DNA from: Nitrospinota bacterium
Lineage (GTDB): Bacteria > Nitrospinota > Nitrospinia > UBA9942 > JAHJSF01
Reading direction: 5' to 3'
NCBI GenBank assembly: GCA_018830405.1
Contig: JAHJSF010000053.1
Location: 1 to 7,166, forward strand
Length of the DNA stretch: 7,166 bases
Shown in pieces: positions 1 through 6,136 of this stretch (positions within the stretch are counted from its first letter, which is position 1; every line of letters begins with the position of its first letter). A program made the position numbers and the translations under genes. The notes under the pieces are model-generated. The model did not search any database, was not told where the DNA came from, and saw only the letters and a program-made list of their open reading frames with translations.

Positions 1-351
1 GGCCAAAATATTTCTAAGGGCCGCCCTCATGATACCTCTGGGGTTTACCCCCCCATGTTCATAAAATGAAGCATCCTCCACCGCAATAGTCGCCTTTTTA
101 AAGCTGTCCGGAATCTCAGCCTGAGAGAGAAGTATCCTGTTCTCTATATAGAACTGGGAGATAAGTTTACCGTCGTCGTCATACAATTCGGTGATGAGGC
201 TGGGACTGTACGTCTCGAGGGACGATATATCGGGTAGATTCCGTATATTTATATAAATGAAAAGGGAAAAAAGCACCACGGCTAACAGAGTCCCTGTAAC
301 AATCAATTTAATGTTAGATTTAAAAAGTTCCTCAATCCTGTCTTTAATCAT
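1..351 (-). CDS. PBP1A-like bifunctional peptidoglycan synthase, N-terminal fragment (cut by window edge)
   Basis: The first 117 codons of a class A penicillin-binding protein, which polymerises lipid II glycan strands and cross-links peptides at the outer face of the inner membrane. My translation shows a short cytoplasmic tail (residues 1-13), one hydrophobic membrane anchor (about 14-34), then a region reading LITELYDDDGKLISQFY and PDSFKKATIAVEDASFYEHG. The latter matches GT51 transglycosylase motif 1 (EDxxFxxHxG), with E92 as the expected catalytic glutamate. The usual Asp after HxGx is Asn here (GGVNP). The rest of the GT51 domain and the whole transpeptidase domain lie beyond the left edge, so the full type (PBP1A or another class A PBP) cannot be fixed. 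The ATG at 351-349 has an AGGTG Shine-Dalgarno at 360-356 and overlaps the end of coaBC by 8 nt (ATGATTAA), which suggests translational coupling. Confidence 0.9.
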   Translation of the reverse strand, partial: MIKDRIEELFKSNIKLIVTGTLLAVVLFSLFIYINIRNLPDISSLETYSPSLITELYDDDGKLISQFYIENRILLSQAEIPDSFKKATIAVEDASFYEHGGVNPRGIMRAALRNILA

Positions 352-1555
352 TACTCACCTTTAAATATCTTTGGACAAGCCGATCGAGAATAACAGAAGC
401 CGCCTCCCTTTTGCTCATGGTCGGGAACTCCTTCTCCCCCTCAGCCTCAACAAGGACAACCTTGTTTGTATCGGCCCCAAAGACCTTGTCAGGTTCCGAG
501 ACATCGTTGGCCACAACAAGCTGCAACCCCTTCTCCTTAAGTTTCTTTCTGGCATTGGCTATCAGATTTTCCGTTTCGGCGGCAAAACCAACCATGACGC
601 CCCCAATACCGGCCTTGGACATCTCCTTCAAGATATCCCTGTTCTTTGAAAGTTGAAGGGATATCCCTCCCTCCTCCTTTTTAATCTTAGAGCCGGCCTG
701 AGATACAGGAGAAAAATCAGCTACAGCCGCGGCCATAATCGTTGCATCAACCCCTCCGGCAATGGCCAATACTGCCTCGCACATTTCATTGGCCGAGGTT
801 ACCTGCACAATATTTATTCCCTCAGGGGGAGGGATATCAGTAGGCCCCGTAACAAGTGTAACATTAGCCCCCCTTCTCTTGGCCGCTGAGGCAATGGCAT
901 AACCCATCTTGCCGGAAGACCTGTTGCCGATAAACCTGACAGGGTCTATATACTCATGGGTACCTCCGGCGGTAACGAGGAGATTGATTCCCGCCATATC
1001 CTCCCCCTTCTTAAGAAGGGCAATAGCTGTGGCCAAAATATTCTCAGGGGTTTCAAGCCTCCCCTCCCCTGCCGTTCCGCAAGCCAGGTCTCCGGTGGCC
1101 GGGCCGACAAAATTGGCCCCCCATTCTTTTAGTCTAGAGACATTACGGACTACCGCCGGGCTTCTCCACATCCTGTTATTCATAGCCGGGGCAATAAGTA
1201 TGGGAGAGGCCAGGGCCATAAAGATAGTAGAGAGGAGATCATCAGCAATCCCCGAGGCAAACTTGCCGATAATATTTCCCGTGGCCGGGGCAACTATAAT
1301 AAGGTCGGCCAACCCCGGGTCTTCTATATGTGATATCTTCCCCCGTTCACTCATCGAAAACATATCGGTCCGAACAGGGTTTAATGACAGCGTTTCAAAG
1401 GTTAGGGGGGTGACAAACCTTTCGGCATTTTTGGTCATCACCACACTGACATCCGCCCCCTCTTTGACGAGTAGCCTCAAGAGTTCGACAGCCTTATATA
1501 CGGCTATCCCTCCTGACACACCCAATAATATTTTCTTATCTTGTAATCTCTTCAC
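344..1555 (-). CDS. coaBC: Bifunctional phosphopantothenoylcysteine decarboxylase / phosphopantothenate-cysteine ligase CoaBC
   Basis: A cytoplasmic coenzyme A biosynthesis enzyme. The CoaB half joins 4'-phosphopantothenate to cysteine (CTP-dependent in bacteria); the CoaC half, an FMN flavoprotein, decarboxylates the product to 4'-phosphopantetheine. The 403 aa are the normal length for the fusion. The CoaC half (about 1-185) has the flavoprotein start LLGVSGGIAVYKA, the active-site His76 in ISHIED, the substrate clamp PAMNNRMW (N126) and Cys159 in GDLACG. The CoaB half (about 190-400) begins LLVTAGGTHEYIDPVRFIGN, with N211 in NRSSGK, AAAVADFSP, a lysine cluster K290-K293 and VANDVSEPDKVFGADTN. 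All key residues are present. The start is GTG at 1555-1553; an in-frame TAG lies two codons upstream and no better start follows, with GAGGG about 10 nt upstream as a weak ribosome site. Gene order is gmk, repeat, coaBC, pbp. Confidence 0.97.
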   Translation of the reverse strand: MKRLQDKKILLGVSGGIAVYKAVELLRLLVKEGADVSVVMTKNAERFVTPLTFETLSLNPVRTDMFSMSERGKISHIEDPGLADLIIVAPATGNIIGKFASGIADDLLSTIFMALASPILIAPAMNNRMWRSPAVVRNVSRLKEWGANFVGPATGDLACGTAGEGRLETPENILATAIALLKKGEDMAGINLLVTAGGTHEYIDPVRFIGNRSSGKMGYAIASAAKRRGANVTLVTGPTDIPPPEGINIVQVTSANEMCEAVLAIAGGVDATIMAAAVADFSPVSQAGSKIKKEEGGISLQLSKNRDILKEMSKAGIGGVMVGFAAETENLIANARKKLKEKGLQLVVANDVSEPDKVFGADTNKVVLVEAEGEKEFPTMSKREAASVILDRLVQRYLKVSND

Positions 1556-1591
1556 GTCCTAATATCCCTCTTCTCTTGTATAAACATACTT

Positions 1592-1678
1592 CAAATCCCC
1601 CTTTTTCCCCCTTTACCAAAGGGGGAATTTTATTGGAGTTTTTCCCCTCTTTAGCAAAGAGGGGTTAGGGGAGATTTG
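1592..1678. repeat. Two-hairpin C/T-A/G repeat between gmk and coaBC (complete copy)
   Basis: An 87-bp imperfect inverted repeat running from CAAATCCCCC (1592) to GGGGAGATTTG (1678). It contains two near-perfect hairpins: CCCCCTTT/AAAGGGGG (1607-1625, loop ACC) and CCCCTCTTT/AAAGAGGGG (1644-1664, loop AGC), joined by a linker with TTTTATTGGAGT. It starts 18 nt past the gmk stop. Read on the gene strand, the stems are followed by A-rich rather than T-rich sequence, so it is not a standard terminator. The stretch 1557-1591, up to the coaBC start, is also shared with the copy upstream of gmk. Confidence 0.85.
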
Positions 1679-1696
1679 AAAACTAAACGCTATTCC

Positions 1697-2323
1697 TTAA
1701 AGGTCGAGACCCCTTATCTCCTCAGTCATATTTTTAAGGCGAGCCCTCTCGGCTACAATAATCGATTCCAGGCTCCCGGCGGCCTCCTCCAGCCGGTCGT
1801 TCACTACGATATAATCATAATCCTTATAGTGGCTTATCTCCTCCCTAGCCTTACCTATCCTCGTCTTAATGTCATCCTGACTGTTTGTCCCCCTCGCCTC
1901 AAGCCTGGCCATCAGAAGAGAAATAGATGGAGGCAGGACAAATATATAGGAACATTCGCACCCCTTTTTACGGAGCTGATCGGCCCCCTGTATATCTATA
2001 TCGAGAATCAGGTCCTTACCCGCCGCAGTAGCTGTTTCTATACTCTTGTATGATGTCCCGTAATAATTACCAAAGACATCGGCCCATTCCAAAAACTCCC
2101 CTCTCTCAATCATCCCTTTAAAGGTATCCTTGGAAACAAAATAGTAGTCACGTCCCTCTTCTTCCCCCTGCCTGATACTCCGGGTAGTATGCGAAACGGA
2201 AAGCTGCATATTAGGGAGAGACCCTATAACCCTCTTAACCAAGGTGCTCTTACCGCCGCCGGATGGGGCAGAAATAACAAACAATATCCCCTTTCTGGAT
2301 CTTCGCGTAAAATTGTTGGTCAT
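1697..2323 (-). CDS. gmk: Guanylate kinase
   Basis: Catalyses ATP + GMP to ADP + GDP, an essential step in GTP and dGTP supply, in the cytoplasm. The 208 aa match the family length. In order: P-loop SAPSGGGKST (about 18-27; K25 binds phosphate), GMP-binding segment SVSHTTRSIRQGEEEGRDYYF (42-62), EFLEW and the YYGTS turn (76-91), the ILDIDIQG strand (106-113), the lid LEARGTNSQDDIKTR (141-155), and YDYIVVND (169-176) near the end. Nothing is missing. The start is ATG at 2323-2321, preceded by AGGA at about 2331-2328. A hairpin from a repeat element (2338-2358) sits just upstream of that ribosome site. On the minus strand the gene follows yicC after a 191-bp repeat-filled gap and precedes coaBC after 141 bp, also mostly repeat. 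The rpoZ gene that often follows gmk is not present. Confidence 0.97.
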   Translation of the reverse strand: MTNNFTRRSRKGILFVISAPSGGGKSTLVKRVIGSLPNMQLSVSHTTRSIRQGEEEGRDYYFVSKDTFKGMIERGEFLEWADVFGNYYGTSYKSIETATAAGKDLILDIDIQGADQLRKKGCECSYIFVLPPSISLLMARLEARGTNSQDDIKTRIGKAREEISHYKDYDYIVVNDRLEEAAGSLESIIVAERARLKNMTEEIRGLDL

Positions 2324-2336
2324 TCTATCCTATATT

Positions 2337-2372
2337 CCCCCTCTTTGACAAAGAGGGGTTAGGGGAGATTTT
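2337..2372. repeat. Right-half copy of the hairpin repeat in the gmk leader
   Basis: Contains hairpin CCCCTCTTT/AAAGAGGGG (2338-2358, loop GAC) and then GGTTAGGGGAGATTT, nearly identical to the right half of the copy at 1644-1678. On the minus strand the hairpin ends 14 nt before the gmk ATG, next to its ribosome site, so it would be part of the gmk leader RNA. Confidence 0.8.
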
Positions 2373-2400
2373 TACCTCTAAAAAAACAAGATAAATCCCT

Positions 2401-2481
2401 GTCCTCTCCCTGTTCTCTTGTGTGAACATACTTCAAATCCCCCTTTTTCCCCCTTTACTAAAGGGGGATTTTTATTAGAGT
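2401..2481. repeat. Left-half copy of the hairpin repeat with its flank, between yicC and gmk
   Basis: From GTCCT at 2401 to GAGT at 2481 it aligns with 1557-1639 with few differences, including the outer flank TTCTCTTGTGTGAACATACT (TTCTCTTGTATAAACATACT at 1571-1590) and hairpin CCCCCTTT/AAAGGGGG (2449-2467, loop ACT). The right half of the complete element is missing here and instead sits apart at 2337-2372, in swapped order. Together the two pieces fill most of the 191-bp gap, which holds no gene. Confidence 0.8.
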
Positions 2482-2514
2482 CCCATAGTTTTCTTTTACT
2501 CATTATTGCCTGGG

Positions 2515-3393
2515 TTACTCAATGTTTTGCACCTGTTCCCTTATGCGCTCCAACTCAGACTTTATTAATACCACCTTTTCGGAGATAGCGGTGTGGCTCG
2601 ATTTTGAGCCGATGGTATTCGTCTCCCTATTCATCTCCTGGAGTATAAATTCCAATTTTCTCCCGAGTGGAGAATCTTCGTCCATACTCGTTCTAAACTG
2701 TTTCATGTGGCTCCAGAGGCGGGTAATCTCTTCCGATATATCCCCCCGGTCGGTCATAAAGGCCACCTCCTGAATAACCCTCCCCTGGTCAATCTCAATC
2801 TCACCAAGGGCCTTTGTTATCCGGCTGCGCAATCTTTCTCTTAATTCGTCGGCAACGGAGGGGAATACCTTCTCTATCTCGGCCACGCTCTTGGCTATTA
2901 AATTAAGTCTCTCTTCAAAGTCCCGCCTTATATTATCCCCCTCCTTACACTTCATTTCCTTAAGTGATTCAAGGGCTGCGTCGGCCGCCGTTAACACAAA
3001 ACGATTAAGATCCTCGGGGGTATCATCTTCCTCCTCAATCTCAAGCACCTTATTCATCCGAAGAAGTGTGTTTATGTCGAGTTCCCCCCCTATGGCAAAG
3101 CTTTCCTTAAGATTGGCCGCAATCTCGATATACTTTTTCAAAAGGTCATAATTGACCCTTATATCATCCTTGGCCTCGCCTCCTTGGCCTACGGTTATGG
3201 CCACATCAAAAAAACCGCGGGAAAAGGTCTTTTTTATCTTAGACTTCAGCAGTTCATCCAGCTCATGATTCTTGGCGTTAGACCTCACCTTAACATCGAT
3301 AAACCTGTTATTAACACAACGCATCTCCACGGTGGCCAAATATTTCGAATCCCCAGCCTCGCCGTGTCCGTAACCTGTCATACTTATAAGCAT
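2515..3393 (-). CDS. yicC: YicC family endoribonuclease
   Basis: YicC proteins are conserved cytoplasmic endoribonucleases; the E. coli member is linked to decay of small RNAs such as RyhB. The 292 aa show the full two-part family layout: the N-terminal hallmark SMTGYGHGE (4-12), with TVEMRCVNNRFIDVKVR following (21-37), a helical middle (about 80-200), and the C-terminal DUF1732 region with QEVAFMTDRGDISEEITRL (208-226) and GRKLEFILQEMNRETNTIGSK (244-264), ending in a helical tail. I chose ATG at 3393 because GGGTAG lies 6 nt upstream; the Met at codon 5 has no ribosome site of its own. It lies 30 bp after the lipoprotein gene, probably in the same transcript, and upstream of gmk, its common neighbour in many bacteria. 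The remA (DUF370) gene often found between them is absent. Confidence 0.95.
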   Translation of the reverse strand: MLISMTGYGHGEAGDSKYLATVEMRCVNNRFIDVKVRSNAKNHELDELLKSKIKKTFSRGFFDVAITVGQGGEAKDDIRVNYDLLKKYIEIAANLKESFAIGGELDINTLLRMNKVLEIEEEDDTPEDLNRFVLTAADAALESLKEMKCKEGDNIRRDFEERLNLIAKSVAEIEKVFPSVADELRERLRSRITKALGEIEIDQGRVIQEVAFMTDRGDISEEITRLWSHMKQFRTSMDEDSPLGRKLEFILQEMNRETNTIGSKSSHTAISEKVVLIKSELERIREQVQNIE

Positions 3394-3423
3394 ATCTGTC
3401 TACCCGTTAAAATTAAGCCAACC

Positions 3424-3711
3424 TCACCTCTGCGTTGATACAACCACCTTGTCCACCTTCCCATCCTTACCAAACCTTATCCAGAGGGCATTCAGATTTT
3501 CATCCTTATAGAAGAATGTCTCCTCATCCCCGATAACGAGGCGGTTTTCAGGGGTTCCGAATATGGCCACAACCTTATCCTTGCCGGTTTCCCCCCTCTT
3601 AATCATGGCTATCTTATCATCCGAGAGACGTTCCGTTTGGACAAAATTGTTTCTGAGCGCGCAACCGGCCAAGATAAAAAACGCCGCAACAACTAATATA
3701 TATTTCTTCAT
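3424..3711 (-). CDS. Small lipoprotein with BamE/SmpA-like domain
   Basis: A 95-aa predicted lipoprotein. It opens with a lipoprotein signal peptide, MKKYILVVAAFFILAGC: two lysines, a hydrophobic core and an LAGC lipobox, so Cys17 would be lipidated after cleavage. The mature part has IAMIKRGETGKDKVVAIFG followed by TPENR, the xxIxxGxTxxxVxxxxGxP pattern of the BamE/SmpA/OmlA fold, then strands FFYKDENLNALWIRF and GKVDKVVV. BamE is an outer-membrane accessory lipoprotein of the BAM beta-barrel assembly machine. Many small periplasmic lipoproteins share the fold, so a true BAM role is inference. I start it at ATG 3711-3709, not the in-frame GTG at 3729: GGAGG lies just before that ATG, and the six extra residues would spoil the signal peptide. 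It sits 42 bp after the aldehyde dehydrogenase gene and 30 bp before yicC. Confidence 0.82.
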   Translation of the reverse strand: MKKYILVVAAFFILAGCALRNNFVQTERLSDDKIAMIKRGETGKDKVVAIFGTPENRLVIGDEETFFYKDENLNALWIRFGKDGKVDKVVVSTQR

Positions 3712-3715
3712 TTTT

Positions 3716-3720
3716 CCTCC
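3716..3720 (-). promoter_or_regulatory. Shine-Dalgarno site that fixes the lipoprotein start
   Basis: GGAGG (minus strand) lies 4 nt before the ATG at 3711-3709. It supports that ATG over the upstream in-frame GTG at 3729-3727, which would put the ribosome site inside the coding region. Confidence 0.75.
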
Positions 3721-3753
3721 AAAATACACCCTTACGGATAAAGGGTCTCTCCC

Positions 3754-5190
3754 CTATCCCCTCATTACAAGCACCCTAATTTCGGTCATCTCCTCTATGG
3801 CAAAGCGAACACCCTCTCTCCCCAGTCCGCTGTTTTTAACCCCCCCGTAGGGCATATGGTCTGCCCTATAGGTTGGAATATCATTTATTATTACCCCCCC
3901 CACCTTTAATTTTTTGAAGGCAGTTAGGGCCTTACCGATATCCTTGGTGAATACCCCCGCCTGAAGTCCGTACTCAGAATCGTTGACCATATCAATGGCA
4001 TCACTAAATTCGTTATAACGGATAAGGGATACAACCGGGGCAAAGACCTCTCCGCAGACAACCTTCATATCCCCCTTAACTCCCGTTAAAACGGTCGGCA
4101 GTATAGTCCCATCCTCACCAACTCCTCCATACTCAACAATGGCTCCCCCCTCCTCAGCCTCTCCAAGCCAGCTGATACAGCGGTTCTTTTCCCTATCAGA
4201 TATAAGGGGGCCATAATCGGTAGCCGGGTCGACCGGGTCCCCAACCTTAACCCTCTTAACAACTTCTATAAATTTACTGAGGAATTCATCATATATCTTT
4301 TCATTAAGGTATATCCTTTGGAGCGATACACAAACCTGCCCCGCATAGGCAAAGGCCCCGGCCACAGACCTTGTAACGGCCAAATCTATATCGCTGTCAG
4401 GTTCAACAATACAGGCCGAATTGGAACCTAACTCCAGGGCCACCCTCTTCATACCGGAGGCGGCCTTTATCTTCAAACCAACCGGAAGACTGCCGGTAAA
4501 AGAGATCATATTAATCTTGGGGTGGGCTACAAGGGCCTCCCCGATATCATTGCCGCTGGAGTTGACCAGGTTTATCCCCTCCGGCGGAAGTCCTGAATCC
4601 AAGAGAATCTCAACCAATTTAATGGCGGTTAGTGGCGTCTTGGGGGATGGCTTAAGGATAACCGCATTGCCGGAGGCAATAGCCGGGGCTACCTTATGGG
4701 CCACCAAATTAAGGGGGAAATTAAATGGGGTTATGGCCAAAACAACACCCACCGGAAAAGGCTGATAGAAGGCAATCCTATCCTCCGAACCGGCTACCGC
4801 ATCCATCGGGATGGTACTCCCCTCAATCCTCTTAGACTCCTCAGCCGCAAAACGGAATGTCTGGACGGCCCTTGATACCTCTCCCTTTGAATCTTTTATC
4901 CCCTTGCCAGATTCGGCGGTTATGGTCCGGGCAATCTCCTCCCCCCTCTCTTCAATCAGGAGGGATGTCTTCTGGAGAATATCATATCTCTTGTGGGCCG
5001 GCAGGGTCTCCATTATAGCGGCCCCCTTAACAGCCGAAGAGGTTATATCCTCGATATCTGCAGGGGTAGCATCGGCGATCTCGGCGATAGTCTGGCCATT
5101 ATAAGGGTTTATAACTGGAAAAGGCTTGCCGCCGCTTCTCCATTCTCCCCCTATAAAATTTTGCCCCTTGATAATCATTTTTCTGTCCAT
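3754..5190 (-). CDS. NAD(P)-dependent aldehyde dehydrogenase (lactaldehyde / non-phosphorylating GAPDH-like group)
   Basis: Oxidises an aldehyde to a carboxylic acid with NAD(P)+ in the cytoplasm. The 478 aa are the normal single-domain ALDH length. Visible landmarks: FIGGEW near the start, TPFNFPLN with the oxyanion Asn157, LKPSPKTP with cofactor-binding K180, FTGS (231-234), general base E253 in ALELGS, nucleophile Cys287 in AGQVCVSLQR, E381 in CGEVFAP, and a C-terminal MPYGGVKNSGLGREG. The GQVCxSxQR form of the active site and the ending EEMTEIRVLVM resemble the ALDH subgroup that includes lactaldehyde dehydrogenase, GapN-like enzymes and the uncharacterised y4uC type. The substrate cannot be read from sequence. 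No strong ribosome site precedes either ATG 5190 or the Met at codon 5, so the start is slightly uncertain. It follows dedA by 33 bp and is probably cotranscribed; neither neighbour suggests a metabolic pathway. Confidence 0.93.
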   Translation of the reverse strand: MDRKMIIKGQNFIGGEWRSGGKPFPVINPYNGQTIAEIADATPADIEDITSSAVKGAAIMETLPAHKRYDILQKTSLLIEERGEEIARTITAESGKGIKDSKGEVSRAVQTFRFAAEESKRIEGSTIPMDAVAGSEDRIAFYQPFPVGVVLAITPFNFPLNLVAHKVAPAIASGNAVILKPSPKTPLTAIKLVEILLDSGLPPEGINLVNSSGNDIGEALVAHPKINMISFTGSLPVGLKIKAASGMKRVALELGSNSACIVEPDSDIDLAVTRSVAGAFAYAGQVCVSLQRIYLNEKIYDEFLSKFIEVVKRVKVGDPVDPATDYGPLISDREKNRCISWLGEAEEGGAIVEYGGVGEDGTILPTVLTGVKGDMKVVCGEVFAPVVSLIRYNEFSDAIDMVNDSEYGLQAGVFTKDIGKALTAFKKLKVGGVIINDIPTYRADHMPYGGVKNSGLGREGVRFAIEEMTEIRVLVMRG

Positions 5191-5223
5191 GAAATAATAA
5201 TACCGTCCCTATTTATATATTGG

Positions 5224-5838
5224 CTATATATTGGCCTTACGCCTTAAGTAGATTAACGAATATATCCCGATGAGACACGCGGAAAATACCAACATCCAGA
5301 TAACGGCGGTATTAACATAGGCCTTGATAAGAACCTCATTTCGCCCGGCAATATATCCAATAGCCAGGAGTATTGAGCACCAAAGTCCTGCCCCCAGGCT
5401 GGTATAAAGGATAAAGAGAGACATCTTCATTCTGGCCAACCCGGCCGGGAAGGAGATATACTGTCTGACAACGGGGATAAGACGTCCGGTAAAGGTGCCA
5501 ATCTCGCCATGTCTGGCAAAGAACTTCTCGACCTTGGTAATCTTGTCTTCCGATATGAGTATATATTTCCCCCATTTATGGAAGAAGGGTCTCCCCAGCC
5601 ATAGGGCCAGAAGATAGTTGAATACCCCTCCAAGGATGCTCCCGATAATCCCCATGATAAGGGCAACGCCCAGGCTCATCTCCCCTTTGAAGGCGAGGTA
5701 TCCGGCCGGAACCATAACCACCTCGCTCGGAAATGGGAAAAAGGAACTCTCCAGGAACATCATTATGACTATTCCAAGGTAGCCGAACTGGCTAACCGTG
5801 GCTACAATCCAAGCAACCAACTGATGAAGTAAGGCCAT
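5224..5838 (-). CDS. DedA family (VTT domain) integral membrane protein
   Basis: DedA/VTT-domain proteins sit in the inner membrane; characterised members recycle lipid carriers, for example flipping undecaprenyl phosphate (UptA) or phospholipids. The 204 aa match the family. Residues 15-30 form a hydrophobic segment ending in a conserved Glu, followed by the re-entrant motif FFPFPSEVVMVPAG (33-46, E39). A membrane segment follows at about 55-80, then the second signature FTGRLIPVVRQYISFPAG (116-132) with the family's R119-P122-R125, and two further membrane helices (about 142-165 and 175-197), ending in a basic tail, RRKANI. The start is ATG at 5838, with AGGTG at 5851-5847, 8 nt upstream. 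It is the first gene of the minus-strand unit and has a good candidate promoter just upstream. A lipid-carrier role would fit the envelope genes downstream, but which lipid it moves is not visible. Confidence 0.93.
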   Translation of the reverse strand: MALLHQLVAWIVATVSQFGYLGIVIMMFLESSFFPFPSEVVMVPAGYLAFKGEMSLGVALIMGIIGSILGGVFNYLLALWLGRPFFHKWGKYILISEDKITKVEKFFARHGEIGTFTGRLIPVVRQYISFPAGLARMKMSLFILYTSLGAGLWCSILLAIGYIAGRNEVLIKAYVNTAVIWMLVFSACLIGIYSLIYLRRKANI

Positions 5839-5859
5839 CCAAAATACACCTAAAAAGGG

Positions 5860-5887
5860 TTTATATTTATGTAACTTCCTTTGTCAC
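5860..5887 (-). promoter_or_regulatory. Candidate sigma-70 promoter for dedA and the minus-strand unit
   Basis: On the minus strand, GTGACA (5887-5882, 5 of 6 to TTGACA), a 16-bp spacer and TATAAA (5865-5860, 5 of 6 to TATAAT). The predicted start, near 5853, leaves a leader of about 15 nt with the AGGTG ribosome site almost at its 5' end, which is tight. A second -10-like TATACT further upstream has no convincing -35. Confidence 0.4.
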
Positions 5888-5907
5888 GTTAAGGATAAAA
5901 GTATAAC
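5881..5907 (+). promoter_or_regulatory. Candidate divergent promoter for the plus-strand hydrolase
   Basis: TTGTCA (5881-5886, 5 of 6 to the -35 consensus) and TATAAC (5902-5907, 5 of 6 to the -10), with a short 15-bp spacer. The -35 box overlaps the -35 box of the minus-strand promoter, so the two would compete or be controlled together. An exact TATAAT at 6094-6099, closer to the hydrolase start, is an alternative but lacks a good -35. Confidence 0.28.
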
Positions 5908-5954
5908 ATATATCTCTAAAAGACCGATATCTCCCGTGAGTATAATACGGAGGT

Positions 5955-6086
5955 GCATTCAAAATGATAACAAGGCGGCAAGGAGGAAGCGACATACAAC
6001 CCCCTTATTCCCCCTTAACAAAGGGGGATAGGGGGTTGTATGTTGAGGAGCTGACGACGAAGCCAACACAGTTAGCGTTTGAATGC
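5955..6086. repeat. 132-bp MITE-like element with 9-bp terminal inverted repeats and a long central hairpin
   Basis: It begins GCATTCAAA (5955-5963) and ends with the exact reverse complement TTTGAATGC (6078-6086). In the middle is a 50-nt hairpin: CATACAACCCCC (5993-6004) pairs with GGGGGTTGTATG (6031-6042), and inside it CCCCCTT (6010-6016) pairs with AAGGGGG (6021-6027). The core resembles the other C/T-A/G hairpin repeats in this window. No transposase is present. The flanks carry an imperfect direct repeat: GTATAAT, a short gap, then TTCAAAATGATAAC at 5940-5971, against GTATAAT, a short gap, then TTCAAAATCATAAAC at 6093-6118. A non-autonomous mobile element is inferred from structure alone. 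Confidence 0.6.
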
Positions 6087-6098
6087 GACTTCGTATAA
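5964..6098 (+). CDS. Possible 44-aa small ORF spanning the MITE-like element
   Basis: An open frame of 44 codons from ATG 5964 to TAA 6096-6098. It is preceded by GGAGGTG (5949-5955), 8 nt from the ATG, the strongest Shine-Dalgarno sequence in this intergenic region. The predicted peptide starts MITRRQGGSDIQPPYSPLTK and ends FECDFV; it is proline-rich in the middle, has no membrane segment and matches no family I recognise. Nearly all of it is encoded by the repeat element, including both hairpin arms, so the peptide may be a by-product of repeat sequence. The frame differs from that of the hydrolase 38 nt downstream. It could act as a leader ORF, encode a real small protein, or be chance. 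I judge coding unproven. Confidence 0.25.
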   Translation: MITRRQGGSDIQPPYSPLTKGDRGLYVEELTTKPTQLAFECDFV

Positions 6099-6136
6099 TG
6101 CCGTTCAAAATCATAAACAGAATCGTAATCGGATAG

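Noticed and set aside
909-1562. A 217-codon open frame antisense to coaBC
   Set aside because: It lies fully opposite a gene with intact catalytic motifs, has no recognisable domain and its composition is that of a frame shadow.
1607-1664. Hairpins after gmk as intrinsic terminators
   Set aside because: On the gene strand the stems are followed by A-rich sequence, not a T-run, and the same hairpins also occur upstream of genes.
1592-2481. CRISPR array or tandem repeat
   Set aside because: Copies are not evenly spaced, differ in orientation and completeness, and are separated by a gene rather than spacers.
3719-5850. Shared CCAAAATACACC upstream of both dedA (5839-5850) and the lipoprotein gene (3719-3730)
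   Set aside because: The match is only 12 bp, includes ribosome-site sequence in one case and lies in the coding-strand leader at different places. Two sites are too few to propose an operator.
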